From Pseudomonadota bacterium (lineage in GTDB: Bacteria > Pseudomonadota > Alphaproteobacteria > Rhodospirillales > Magnetospirillaceae), in assembly GCA_023458315.1 (NCBI GenBank), contig JAEXAH010000016.1, positions 1 to 64,000 of the forward strand: a stretch of DNA of 64,000 nt, read 5' to 3'. Below, piece after piece: positions 43,205-51,590 of the stretch; positions within the stretch are counted from its first letter, which is position 1, and each line of letters begins with the position of its first letter. The translations under genes were made by a program, and so were the position numbers. The notes below the pieces were generated by a model, which was not told the origin of the DNA, ran no database searches, and saw only the letters and a list, made by a program, of their open reading frames with translations.

Positions 43205-44086
43205 GTGACTCTGGACCAGTTGCGTGTTTTCGTCACCGTCGCCCGCCTGGGCCACGTCACCCGCGCCGGAGCGGAACTGAACCTGACGCAATCGGCGGTC
43301 AGCGCCGCCATTGCCGCGCTGGAAAGCCGCCACGGCACCCGCCTGTTCCACCGCCTGGGACGCGGCATCCAACTGACCGCCGAGGGCGAGCTGTTCCGCT
43401 CCGAGGCCGAGGCGGTGCTGGAACGCGCCGCCGCCGCCGAACGCGCCCTGGTCGAGCTTTCGGGGCTGAAGCGCGGGGCGCTGCGCCTGTACGCCAGTCA
43501 GACCATTGCCGCCTATTGGCTGCCGCCGCTGCTGCACCGCTTTCACCTGCGCCATCCCGGCATCAACCTGGACCTGCGCCAGGGCAACACCGCCGAGGTG
43601 GTGGCGGCGGTGGCGGCGTGCGGCGCCGACATGGGCTTCATCGAGGGCGCGGTGGACAATCCTGCCCTGGTGGCCGAGCCGGTGGCCAGCGACCACATGG
43701 TGCTGGTGGTCGGGGCCCATCACCCGTGGGCGGGCAGCGGCCGCCCGGCACTGACGCTGTTGCAGGATTTCGACTGGGTGCTGCGCGAGCGCGGGTCCGG
43801 CACCCGCCAGGGAATGGAGGCGGCGCTGGCCGGACTGGGCCTGACGCCCGACCGCCTGCGCGTCTCGCTGGAACTGCCCAGCAACGAGGCGGTGTGCGCG
43901 GCGGTGGCGGTGGGGGCCGGGGCGACGGTGGTGTCCCGATTGGTGGCGGCGCCACGCGTCGCCCTGGGCGAGTTGGCCATCCTGGGCGCCCCGCTGGCCG
44001 AACGGCAATTCCGCGCCCTGCGCCCCGGCGCCCGCCGCAAGGGCCGGGCCGAGGAAGCATTGCTGGCGCTTATCCGCGAGGGGTGA
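43205..44086 (+). CDS. LysR-family regulator, YeiE/CysB-like
   Basis: A 293-residue LysR-type regulator. The helix-turn-helix is at 1-60 (TLDQLRVFVTVARLGHVTRA, TQSAVSAAIAALESRHGTRL). The effector domain contains RLYASQTIAAYWLPPLL and LRQGNTAEVVAAVAAC, typical of the CysL/YeiE group. The start is GTG at 43205. It follows the YeiH-like exporter gene by 24 bp on the same strand and probably controls it. Confidence 0.88.
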   Translation: MTLDQLRVFVTVARLGHVTRAGAELNLTQSAVSAAIAALESRHGTRLFHRLGRGIQLTAEGELFRSEAEAVLERAAAAERALVELSGLKRGALRLYASQTIAAYWLPPLLHRFHLRHPGINLDLRQGNTAEVVAAVAACGADMGFIEGAVDNPALVAEPVASDHMVLVVGAHHPWAGSGRPALTLLQDFDWVLRERGSGTRQGMEAALAGLGLTPDRLRVSLELPSNEAVCAAVAVGAGATVVSRLVAAPRVALGELAILGAPLAERQFRALRPGARRKGRAEEALLALIREG

Positions 44087-44173
44087 ACGGGACGGGCAAT
44101 CTTTCTCGGCAACACAGATATTATCTTTACGCTTCATCGCGGAATTACGAAGAAGGTAGCCTCGCAACCACTG

Positions 44174-44284
44174 CCGTCATGCCCGGACTTGATCCGGGCA
44201 TCCACGCGGCACCGCCCACCCCCTTCTTTCCGCTGAGTTGCCTGCTGACAAACGTGGATGGCCGGGTCAAGCCCGGCCATGACG
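44174..44284. repeat. CGTCAT-type double palindrome overlapping the rsmD 3' end
   Basis: Left unit begins CCGTCATGCCCGGACTTGAT and has a self-complementary core; right unit (44252-44284) reads GTGGATGGCCGGGTCAAGCC and ends ATGACG. Both belong to the common alphaproteobacterial CGTCAT(G)CCCGG palindrome family. The right unit enters the coding end of rsmD (stop at 44267-44269). Confidence 0.75.
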
Positions 44285-44866
44285 AGCAATTTCCAGTGAA
44301 CCGCTATCCGACGCCTCGCCACCGAAACTCAGGAACACCAGCCGCGCGGCGCCATAGGTGCGTTCGTTCTCGACAGTGAAACCGGGCGGAACCGGCAGGG
44401 CTTCGCGCGCCGCCACCTCGACCACCGCCAGGGCGCCGGGGGCCAGCCAGCCCCGTTCCGCCAGGGCCGACAGGCAGGCGGCGGACAATTCCTTGTCATA
44501 GGGCGCGTCCAGCAGCGCCAGGGTGCACGGGCGGATCGCTGGCGGCGGCTTGGTGGCGTCGGCGCGCAGGATGGTGGCGCGGTCCTGTTCGCGCAATTCC
44601 GCCACGTTGGCCTTCAGCGCCGCCAGGGCGGCGTGATGGCTTTCCAGGAACCAGGCATGGGCGGCGCCGCGCGACAGCGCCTCGAGCCCCAGCGCCCCCG
44701 ACCCGGCGAAGGCGTCCACCACCTCGGCCCCATCCAGATCCACCAGGGGCGAATGGGCCAGGATGTTGAACAGCGATTCGCGGGCACGGTCCGAGGTCGG
44801 GCGGGTGACGCGGCCGTCAGGCGCCGTCAGGCGCCGTCCCTTATGGCTTCCGCCGACGATCCGCAT
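44267..44866 (-). CDS. rsmD: 16S rRNA (guanine-966-N2)-methyltransferase
   Basis: A 199-residue SAM-dependent methyltransferase acting on 16S rRNA. MRIVGGSHKGRRL, TRPTSDRARESLFNIL and DAFAGSGALGLEALSRGA are standard. The catalytic motif is DAPY (LLDAPYDKE) rather than the usual DPPY/F. The last six residues (ARHGRA) and the stop are encoded by a copy of the CGTCAT-type repeat. The first codons overlap the end of the pseudouridine synthase gene by 26 bp. Confidence 0.9.
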   Translation of the reverse strand: MRIVGGSHKGRRLTAPDGRVTRPTSDRARESLFNILAHSPLVDLDGAEVVDAFAGSGALGLEALSRGAAHAWFLESHHAALAALKANVAELREQDRATILRADATKPPPAIRPCTLALLDAPYDKELSAACLSALAERGWLAPGALAVVEVAAREALPVPPGFTVENERTYGAARLVFLSFGGEASDSGSLEIARHGRA

Positions 44867-45752
44867 GGGGCTTCTTCTTTTTTTCTTCAGAGAACGGCCG
44901 GTCCTTGCCGCCCTCGGTCCTGGTGCGGCCACCCTTGCGGGCACCGGGGGCGTGCGGCAGTTGCGGCTTGTCGTCGGCCTGGGCCTTGGCCCATTTGCTG
45001 TCTTCCAGGCCAAGCTGTTCCTTGAACACCTTGGCGGGCACTTCCTCGACGCCGCCTTCTTCCAGGCTGCCCAACTGGAACGGGCCATAGGCGACGCGGA
45101 TCAGGCGCAGCACCGGCCAGCCCAGATGTTCGAACACCCGACGCACCTCGCGGTTCTTGCCCTCGCGGATCGACACCGTGACCCAGGCGTTGGCGCCCTT
45201 CTGGCGGTCCAGCAGCGCCTTGATGGAGCCGTAGCGCACGCCCTCGATGGTGATGCCCTTTTCCAGTTCCAGCAGGCGCTCGGGATCGACCTCGCCGTGC
45301 ACGCGCACGCGATAACGGCGAATCCACGAATTGCTGGGCAGTTCCAGCTTGCGCGCCAGTTCGCCGTCGTTGGTCAGCAGCAACAGCCCTTCCGAGGCAT
45401 AATCCAGCCGCCCGACCGAGATGACGCGCGGCATGTCCTCGGGCAGACGTTCGAACACCGTCGGACGGCCCTCGGGGTCCTTGTGGGTGGTCATCAGACC
45501 GGCGGGCTTGTGATAGCGCCAGACCCGGGTGCGTTCCGGCTCGGCGATGGGCTTGCCGTCCACCACGATCAGGTCGCCCGCCTGCACCACGCAGGCCGGA
45601 GAGTCCAGGCGGTGGCCGTTGACCACCACCCGACCCTCGGCGATCCAGCGTTCGGCGTCGCGGCGCGAGCACAGACCGGCGCGGGCCAGCCGCTTGGCGA
45701 TGCGTTCCCCCTTTTCGGGGGCACCCTTTTCCGGGGTCTTGTCTTCACTCAT
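44841..45752 (-). CDS. rluB: 23S rRNA pseudouridine synthase RluB-like
   Basis: A 303-residue enzyme. An N-terminal S4 RNA-binding domain (15-75: RIAKRLARAGLCSRRDAERWI) precedes the catalytic domain with the Asp in VGRLDYASEGLLLLTNDG and the GKNREVRR block. RluB modifies uridine in helix 89 of 23S rRNA; RluE/RluF-type proteins are close, so the subtype is probable, not certain. The C-terminal 70 residues are a Lys/Arg-rich, probably disordered tail (KKKKPHADRRRKP). Confidence 0.88.
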   Translation of the reverse strand: MSEDKTPEKGAPEKGERIAKRLARAGLCSRRDAERWIAEGRVVVNGHRLDSPACVVQAGDLIVVDGKPIAEPERTRVWRYHKPAGLMTTHKDPEGRPTVFERLPEDMPRVISVGRLDYASEGLLLLTNDGELARKLELPSNSWIRRYRVRVHGEVDPERLLELEKGITIEGVRYGSIKALLDRQKGANAWVTVSIREGKNREVRRVFEHLGWPVLRLIRVAYGPFQLGSLEEGGVEEVPAKVFKEQLGLEDSKWAKAQADDKPQLPHAPGARKGGRTRTEGGKDRPFSEEKKKKPHADRRRKP

Positions 45753-45850
45753 GACGGCGGGCCTCGCTGCAATTGGTTGGGGGTCCTCTCGGATGCCGGT
45801 TCCTCGTATAGAGCCCTGTCAGCGTCGCAGCAATGTGTTAGATCAGAAGC

Positions 45851-46291
45851 ATGGATGATTTCATGGCCCAGGCGCTGGAACAGGCCCGCCTTGCCGCCGC
45901 GCGCGGCGAGGTGCCGGTGGGTGCCGTGCTGGTGCGCGACGGCGCCGTCATCGCCGCCGCGGGCAACCGGGTCGAGGAACTGGCCGACCCCACCGCCCAC
46001 GCCGAAGTGCTGGTGCTGCGCGCCGCCGCCGCCGCCGCCGCTTCGCCGCGTCTGGGCGATTGCGACCTGTACGTCACCCTGGAACCCTGTCCCATGTGCG
46101 CCGCCGCCATTTCCCTGGCCCGGCTGCGCCGGGTGTATTTCGGCGCCTACGACCCCAAGGGCGGCGGCGTCGAACACGGCCCCCGCGTTTTCGACCATTC
46201 CACCTGTCACCACCGCCCCGAGGTGGTGGGCGGGCTGCGAGAGGGCGAATGCGCAACCCTGCTGCGCGATTTCTTTCGCCAGCGGCGCTAG
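45851..46291 (+). CDS. tadA: tRNA-specific adenosine deaminase
   Basis: A 146-residue zinc deaminase that converts adenosine-34 to inosine in tRNA-Arg(ACG). Zinc motif HAE (AHAEVL) and PCPMC are intact, and the FDHSTCHHRPEV tail is typical. The first residues MDDFMAQALEQARLAAARGE fit the family start; no strong Shine-Dalgarno sequence precedes it. It is divergent from the rluB gene. Confidence 0.93.
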   Translation: MDDFMAQALEQARLAAARGEVPVGAVLVRDGAVIAAAGNRVEELADPTAHAEVLVLRAAAAAAASPRLGDCDLYVTLEPCPMCAAAISLARLRRVYFGAYDPKGGGVEHGPRVFDHSTCHHRPEVVGGLREGECATLLRDFFRQRR

Positions 46292-46348
46292 ACAGTCAAT
46301 TAGATAAACCTTATATAAACCCCCAACACACTGACGAGGAGCTTTACC

Positions 46349-46705
46349 ATGTCCCACGATTGGCCCGCTTTGGCGAAGGAACTGTCCGGCGTTCTCGGCC
46401 AGTTGCGCGGCGGCATTCCCGACGTGATGAAGGGCTTTTCCGCCATGGCCAAGGCCGCCGGCAGCGAAGGCGCGCTGGACGCCAAGACCAAGGAACTGGT
46501 GGCCATGGGCATCGCCATCGCCGCGCGCTGCGACGGCTGCATCGCCTTTCACAGCAAGACCGCGCTGGACCTGGGCACCACCCGCGAGGAACTGATGGAA
46601 GTGGCGGGCATGGCCGTCTACATGGGCGGCGGTCCGTCGCTGATGTACGCCGCCCTGGCGTTGCAGGCCTATGACCAGCACGTCGAGGCGACCAAGGGCG
46701 CCTGA
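46349..46705 (+). CDS. AhpD/carboxymuconolactone decarboxylase-like protein
   Basis: A 118-residue small helical protein of the CMD/AhpD superfamily. The redox motif CDGCIAFHSK contains CxxC followed by His, typical of AhpD-like peroxidase partners. AAKAAGSEGALDAKTKELVAM and GVTRE-like block DLGTTREELMEVAGMAVYMGG complete the fold. A strong GAGGAG Shine-Dalgarno sequence precedes the ATG. The AT-rich TTATATAA stretch about 30 bases upstream may be its -10 region. Confidence 0.85.
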   Translation: MSHDWPALAKELSGVLGQLRGGIPDVMKGFSAMAKAAGSEGALDAKTKELVAMGIAIAARCDGCIAFHSKTALDLGTTREELMEVAGMAVYMGGGPSLMYAALALQAYDQHVEATKGA

Positions 46706-46766
46706 GAACGGCAACGGCAACCGCCCCCACCACCACACCGGACCGAGTTCTGAGGGGGAAATCCCC

Positions 46767-47120
46767 TCAGAACGTCTCGGAATTGGTGACTTCCACCGCC
46801 GCCCACACCAGACCCAGCACGCGGTCGATTTCCTCGACCGTGGCATCGGCGGCGATGTCGGGCAGGTCCATGTCGATGCCCTCGTCCTCCAGCAACTGAC
46901 GGGCGCGGGCGAAATAGAAATCGCGGTATTCGGCGGTGGTGCGGAAGCGCGAATTCAGCGTGCGGTCCATGGCGGTGCGCAGGGTCATCAATTCGCGCTG
47001 TTCCGCCACGGTCAGCAGACCGTCATGGGACAGCAATTCCCGGTGGCGGCGTTGCAGGCTTTCCAGCTTGTCGCGCCAATGGGGATCGTGATGGGGCATC
47101 AGGCGAACGGTGGCGGCCAT
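46767..47120 (-). CDS. Protein of unknown function, 117 residues
   Basis: A soluble helical protein, acidic toward the C-terminus, with no recognised motif. The N-terminal half carries HWRDKLESLQRRHRELLSHD and later MRTL-like MTLRTAMDRTLNSRFRTTAEY. An in-frame ATG at 47120 and codon use like neighbours support a gene. It converges with the AhpD-like gene. Function unknown. Confidence 0.6.
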   Translation of the reverse strand: MAATVRLMPHHDPHWRDKLESLQRRHRELLSHDGLLTVAEQRELMTLRTAMDRTLNSRFRTTAEYRDFYFARARQLLEDEGIDMDLPDIAADATVEEIDRVLGLVWAAVEVTNSETF

Positions 47121-47287
47121 GGACGTCTCCCGCTGCGGTAAGGCGACCGATATTCAGGATACCGCGCCGGGGCGCCCCTGTCAGGGTTAGAAAATCTTAC
47201 GGCACGTCCCATCATATCTGGTTTGCCCGGCGGCCCGCCCGGCGCCTAGGGTGGGTTTCAACCAACCCGTGCCCCGAGTGCGCCATC

Positions 47288-48496
47288 ATGAACCGTCCCG
47301 CCTGGCTGTCCCCCGCCGTCCTGACCATCTTCGTCGCCGGATGCGTGATGATGAGCATCTCCATGGGGTCGCGTCAGGCCCAGGGCTTGCTGATCGGGCC
47401 GTTGTCGGCCGATCGCGGCTGGCCGTTGGCCACCTTTTCCCTGGCGGTGGCGCTGCATAATCTTTTCTGGGGCGCGTTCCAGCCCTTCACCGGCGCCGCC
47501 GCCGACCGCTGGGGCGCCGCCCGCGTCGCCGCCTGCGGCGCCCTGGCCTTCGGCCTGGGCATGATGCTGGTGGCCGGGGGCGGCGAATGGGGCACCATCG
47601 TCGGTCTGGGGCTGGTGTCGGGCTTCGGTCTGGCCGCCACCTCGTTCTCGGTGGTGCTGGGACCGGTCGGCCGGGCGGTGGCGCCGCAATACCGCACCAC
47701 CGCCATGGGCACCGGCTCGGCGCTGGGGTCGTTGGGCATGATGGCGCTGATCCCGGTGACGCAAAACCTGATCGGCGGCTTCGGCGCCACCACCGCCGTG
47801 TGGGTGCTGGCCGGTCTGTCGCTGATCACCATTCCGCTGGCCTTGCTGCTGCACAAGGGCGAGGTGGCGGCCAACGCGGCCGCGTCCATCATCCACCACC
47901 AGCAAAGCGTCGGCGAGGCACTGCGCGAGGCGTTGACCCACAACGGCTATCGCCTGCTGATCCTGGGGTTCTTCGTCTGCGGCTTTCAACTGGCGTTCAT
48001 CGGCGTGCACCTGCCGGGCTATCTGGCGCTGTGCGGCATGACCAAGGGCGCGGGCGCCACCGCGCTGCTGGTGATCGGCGGCTTCAACGTCATCGGCACC
48101 TATGTGGCCGGGCGGCTGAAGTGGCGGCACAAATACATCCTGTCGGCCATCTATCTGGCCCGCGCCGTGGCGACCATCCTGTTCGTCATGGGGCCGAAGA
48201 CCGAGACGACGCTGCTGGCCTATGCCGCCACCATGGGGCTGTTGTGGCTGTCCACCGTGCCGCCCACCACCGGCGTGATCGCCGGGATGTTCGGCGCCCG
48301 CTATATCGGCATGCTGTTCGGCGTGGTGTTCTTTTCCCACCAGATCGGCAGCTTCCTGGGGGCGTGGCTGGGCGGCATCGTCTACGATGCCACCCTGTCC
48401 TATGACGCCATGTGGATGGCGACGGTGGTGGCGGGCGTGTTCGCCACCCTGGTGCACCTGCCGATCCGCGACGCCAGCCTGCGCGCGGCGGCTTGA
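47288..48496 (+). CDS. Major facilitator superfamily transporter
   Basis: A 402-residue inner-membrane protein with twelve hydrophobic helices. The typical loop 2-3 motif is AADRWGAARVAA, and an inter-repeat loop with GEVAANAAASIIHHQQ divides the two halves. Relatives belong to a broad MFS subgroup without a defined substrate (oxalate/formate- or monocarboxylate-like). The ATG at 47288 sits after CGCCATC; no clear Shine-Dalgarno sequence. It is followed by a large palindromic repeat. Confidence 0.85.
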   Translation: MNRPAWLSPAVLTIFVAGCVMMSISMGSRQAQGLLIGPLSADRGWPLATFSLAVALHNLFWGAFQPFTGAAADRWGAARVAACGALAFGLGMMLVAGGGEWGTIVGLGLVSGFGLAATSFSVVLGPVGRAVAPQYRTTAMGTGSALGSLGMMALIPVTQNLIGGFGATTAVWVLAGLSLITIPLALLLHKGEVAANAAASIIHHQQSVGEALREALTHNGYRLLILGFFVCGFQLAFIGVHLPGYLALCGMTKGAGATALLVIGGFNVIGTYVAGRLKWRHKYILSAIYLARAVATILFVMGPKTETTLLAYAATMGLLWLSTVPPTTGVIAGMFGARYIGMLFGVVFFSHQIGSFLGAWLGGIVYDATLSYDAMWMATVVAGVFATLVHLPIRDASLRAAA

Positions 48497-48513
48497 CGGG
48501 CTGCGGAAAAACA

Positions 48514-48616
48514 CCCGTCATTCCCGCGCAGGCGGGAATCCATGCATCCGCATTCGACATCTTGGGGTAAGGCCGTGATCTTGCCCCAAGATGGACACCC
48601 GCTTTCGCGGGTGTGA
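48514..48616. repeat. Multi-stem CGTCAT-type repeat
   Basis: Three hairpins in a row: ATTCCCGC/GGCGGGAAT, ATCTTGGGG/CCCCAAGAT, and ACACCCGC/GCGGGTGT, framed by CGTCA and TGACG. It lies between the convergent MFS and recR genes. Similar to the other CGTCAT-type palindromes in the window but with a longer middle. Confidence 0.7.
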
Positions 48617-48655
48617 CGCCTAAAGAGAGGCTAAGGAGAGTTTCTCCACCGCCGG

Positions 48656-49249
48656 TTAAAACGCCCGCCGCGCCCGCAGGGCGGCGCTGATGGTGCCGTC
48701 GTCCAGGTAATCGATGGTGCCGCCCACCGGCACGCCGTGGGCGAGGCCGGAAACGGTGACGCCGCGCCCGGCCAGCCGTTCGGCGATGGTGTGGGCGGTG
48801 GTCTGCCCCTCGACCGTCGCCGGGGTCGCCAGGATGATCTCGCGCACACCATCGTCGCCAACCCGTTGAACCAGCTTGGGAATTCCCAATTCGTCGGGGC
48901 CGATGCCGTCCAGCGCCGACAGCAGGCCGCCCAGGACGTGGTAACGGCCGCGAAAGGCGTTGGTGCGTTCCATGGCCCACAGCGCCCCCACATCCTCGAC
49001 CACGCACAACAGGGTGGCGTCGCGGCGCGGGTCGGCGCAGATGGAACAGGGCTGAATACTATCGTAGTTACCGCAGATCGGGCAGGTCTTGACCTTGTCC
49101 GCCACCTCGGCCATGGCTTGTGCCAGGGGTTGTAGCAATATCTCGCGCTTATCCACCAGATGTAGGGCAGCGCGACGGGCCGAGCGCGGACCCAAGCCCG
49201 GCAACCGCGAAAGAAGTTGAATCAGCCGTTCGATCTCGGGTCCGACCAT
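48656..49249 (-). CDS. recR: Recombination protein RecR
   Basis: A 197-residue protein of the RecFOR pathway that loads RecA onto gapped DNA. The helix-hairpin-helix is [19 protein letters not shown] (residues 14-32), zinc ligands CPICG and CSIC are at about 56-72, and the Toprim domain has [14 protein letters not shown]. It lies 15 bp after ybaB and is the third gene of dnaX-ybaB-recR. Confidence 0.95.
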   Translation of the reverse strand: MVGPEIERLIQLLSRLPGLGPRSARRAALHLVDKREILLQPLAQAMAEVADKVKTCPICGNYDSIQPCSICADPRRDATLLCVVEDVGALWAMERTNAFRGRYHVLGGLLSALDGIGPDELGIPKLVQRVGDDGVREIILATPATVEGQTTAHTIAERLAGRGVTVSGLAHGVPVGGTIDYLDDGTISAALRARRAF

Positions 49250-49264
49250 GTGGAAATTCCGGGG

Positions 49265-49588
49265 TCAGAACGGCAGCTTGAAACCGGCCGGCAGATTCAG
49301 GCCGCCGGTCAGCTTGGCCATCTCGTCCTGCATGGCGGTTTCCGCCTTGGTCTTGGCGTCGTTGAAGGCGGCGACGATCAGATCTTCCAGCACTTCCACG
49401 TCGTCGGCGCTGACCAGCGACGGGTCGATCTTGATGCCCTTCAGTTCGTACTTGCCGTTCAGCGTGACCTTCAGCATGCCGCCGCCCGAGGCGCCGGTGA
49501 CTTCCAGATCGCCCATCTTGGCCTGCATCTCGGCCATCTTGGACTGCATCTGCTGGGCCTGCTTCATCAGGTTGCCAAGGTTCTTCAT
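49265..49588 (-). CDS. ybaB: YbaB/EbfC nucleoid-associated protein
   Basis: A 107-residue DNA-binding protein of the YbaB/EbfC family. MKNLGNLMKQAQQMQSKMAE, ASGGGMLKVTLNGKYE and LIVAAFNDAKTKAE are the standard blocks. The dnaX stop overlaps its start (ATGA), and an AGGAGAGGAAGAAGC Shine-Dalgarno region precedes the ATG. Placement with dnaX and recR is the usual arrangement. Confidence 0.94.
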   Translation of the reverse strand: MKNLGNLMKQAQQMQSKMAEMQAKMGDLEVTGASGGGMLKVTLNGKYELKGIKIDPSLVSADDVEVLEDLIVAAFNDAKTKAETAMQDEMAKLTGGLNLPAGFKLPF

Positions 49589-51351
49589 GCTTCTTCCTCT
49601 CCTGGGGTCTGATCCGGGTCGAAGGCCAGGTCGCCTTCCTCGGGTTCCTCGGGGGCCATGTCGCGCACCACCTCGATGGAAGCGCCGGGGAAAGCCGCCA
49701 TGATGGCCTGGACCAGCGGATGGTTGGCGGCATCCAGCCGCCGTTTGTTCTCGGCGATCAGGTCCTGCTCGACCAGGGTCGGCTCGGCCGGATCGGTGGT
49801 GTTGATCGTGACGGTCCAGCGCCGCCCGGTCCATTCGCCCAACAGGCGCGACACCTTTTGCGCCAGATCCGAGGGCGCGAGCGCGTGGGGGCGCAGTTCA
49901 ATGCGTCCGGGTTCGAAACGGACCAGACCGCATTGCGTGCGCAACCCCACAGCCAGAATGTTTTCACGCTTGTCGGAAAACAGCTTGGCGACCTCGGCGA
50001 AGCTGGCGGGCATGGGCGGCAATTGCACCGGTTCCGGCGCCGGGGCCAGCTTGAGGGCCGTCGCGCCGCCGCCATCCGGGCCGCCGACGAATCCCGGCGA
50101 TTGCGCCAGGGTCATGCCGCCAGCGGGCGCGCCGCCCGGCATGCCGCCACCACCGCCGCCGCCTGGGCCACGCGGGGCGGGGGGATTGTTGCGCAATTGC
50201 TCGATCACTTCGGCCGGGGTCGGCAGGTCGGCGGCATAGGCCAGCCGCACCAGCGCCATTTCCGCCGCCTGCAACGGATTGGGCGCCGCGCGGGTTTCCG
50301 CCAGCCCCTTCAGCAGCATCTGCCACGCCCGGGTCAGTTGCGCCATGGACAATCCGGCGGACATGGCCTTGCCCTTGACCCGTTCCGTTTCCGAGGCGGT
50401 GGCCGATTCGGCGGAATCCGGCGTGACCTTGAGCCGGGTCAGCCAGTGGGTCAGTTCCAGCATGTCCTGGATCACCACCACCGGGTCGGCGCCCAGGGCG
50501 TATTGTTCGGCCATCATGTCCAACGCGTCGGCGATCTTGCCGCCCATCACCTGTTCGAACAGGTCGAACACCCGCGCGCGGTCGGCCAGGCCCAGCATGT
50601 CGCGGACCTGAAGTTCCGACACCTTGCCCGCGCCGTGGCTGATGGCCTGATCCAGCAGCGACAGGCCATCGCGGACCGAGCCGTCGGCGGCCCGCGCGAT
50701 CAGCTTCAGCGCCGCCTCTTCGATCTCGGCGCCTTCCTTTTCCACGATTCCGGCGAAATGTTTCGCCAGGACATCCATTTCCACCCGGCGCAGGTCGAAG
50801 CGCTGGCAGCGCGACAGCACCGTGACCGGAATCTTGCGGATTTCCGTGGTGGCGAAGACGAATTTCACATGCTCGGGCGGTTCCTCCAGCGTCTTCAGCA
50901 GCGCGTTGAACGCCGCCGTGGACAGCATGTGCACTTCGTCGATGATGTAGACCTTGAACCGCGCCGAGGTCGGGCGGTAGCGCACGCCCTCGATGATCTC
51001 GCGGATGTCGTTGACGCCGGTGCGGCTGGCGGCGTCCATTTCCAGGATATCGACGTGGCGGTCCTCGGCGATGGCGCGGCAATGCTCGCACACGCCGCAC
51101 GGGTCGATGGTCGGCCCGCCCTGGCCGTCGGGACCGATACAATTCAGCGCGCGGGCGATGATGCGGGCGGTGGTGGTCTTGCCGACGCCGCGCACGCCGG
51201 TCAGCACGAAGGCATGGGCCAGACGCCCCGACTGGATGGCGTTGGTCAGGGTGCGGACCATCGCCTCTTGCCCGATCAACGAGGTGAAGTCGGTGGGCCG
51301 GTACTTGCGGGCGAGGACGCGGTAAGGCGCGGGCGCGGGTGTGTCGGTCAT
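49585..51351 (-). CDS. dnaX: DNA polymerase III subunits gamma/tau
   Basis: A 588-residue clamp-loader subunit. The N-terminal AAA+ domain starts YRVLARKYRPTDFTSLIGQ, has Walker A GVRGVGKTTTARI, a zinc module with four Cys ending CGVCEHC, the Walker B DEVHMLS and the sensor FATTEIRKIPVTVLSRCQRF. The middle (400-455) is Pro/Gly-rich ([10 protein letters not shown]), and the C-terminus is the tau-type polymerase-contact region. No obvious slippery sequence for a gamma frameshift is seen. The ATG at 51351 begins the conserved sequence. Confidence 0.94.
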   Translation of the reverse strand: MTDTPAPAPYRVLARKYRPTDFTSLIGQEAMVRTLTNAIQSGRLAHAFVLTGVRGVGKTTTARIIARALNCIGPDGQGGPTIDPCGVCEHCRAIAEDRHVDILEMDAASRTGVNDIREIIEGVRYRPTSARFKVYIIDEVHMLSTAAFNALLKTLEEPPEHVKFVFATTEIRKIPVTVLSRCQRFDLRRVEMDVLAKHFAGIVEKEGAEIEEAALKLIARAADGSVRDGLSLLDQAISHGAGKVSELQVRDMLGLADRARVFDLFEQVMGGKIADALDMMAEQYALGADPVVVIQDMLELTHWLTRLKVTPDSAESATASETERVKGKAMSAGLSMAQLTRAWQMLLKGLAETRAAPNPLQAAEMALVRLAYAADLPTPAEVIEQLRNNPPAPRGPGGGGGGGMPGGAPAGGMTLAQSPGFVGGPDGGGATALKLAPAPEPVQLPPMPASFAEVAKLFSDKRENILAVGLRTQCGLVRFEPGRIELRPHALAPSDLAQKVSRLLGEWTGRRWTVTINTTDPAEPTLVEQDLIAENKRRLDAANHPLVQAIMAAFPGASIEVVRDMAPEEPEEGDLAFDPDQTPGEEEA

Positions 51352-51436
51352 GGCCCCAGACAATATATCGGCGGCCGCGCGGTGGAAAGCGTACCGTGAC
51401 CAAAACCGTTGCGGAAACGGTCCCGCGTACGAACAG

Positions 51437-51556
51437 CCAGCCGTGACACGGATGAACACCAATGGGCGCGGATGGGCACGAATGCGGGTTCGCTGCTATC
51501 CGTGCCTATCCGTGTTGCCGCGAAGCGGCATCCGCGTTCATCCGTGTCACGGCTGG
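51437..51556. repeat. Long inverted repeat between pgi and dnaX
   Basis: Perfect 21-bp arms at 51437-51457 and 51536-51556 enclose a partly self-complementary interior with CGGATGGGCACG/CCGTGCCTATCCG and a small TGCCGCGAAGCGGCA hairpin. It lies downstream of pgi and upstream of dnaX, where it may end or stabilise the pgi transcript. The CACGGATGAACAC unit resembles palindromes known in several bacteria. No gene is supported in 51352-51590. Confidence 0.75.
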
Positions 51557-51590
51557 GCTGTGGCCGCCGAACATAGCCCGTCCGTAGGGG

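Noticed and set aside
51352..51590. 4.5S signal-recognition RNA gene next to dnaX
   Set aside because: The conserved GGAAGCAGCC apical sequence is missing; the region is a long inverted repeat instead.
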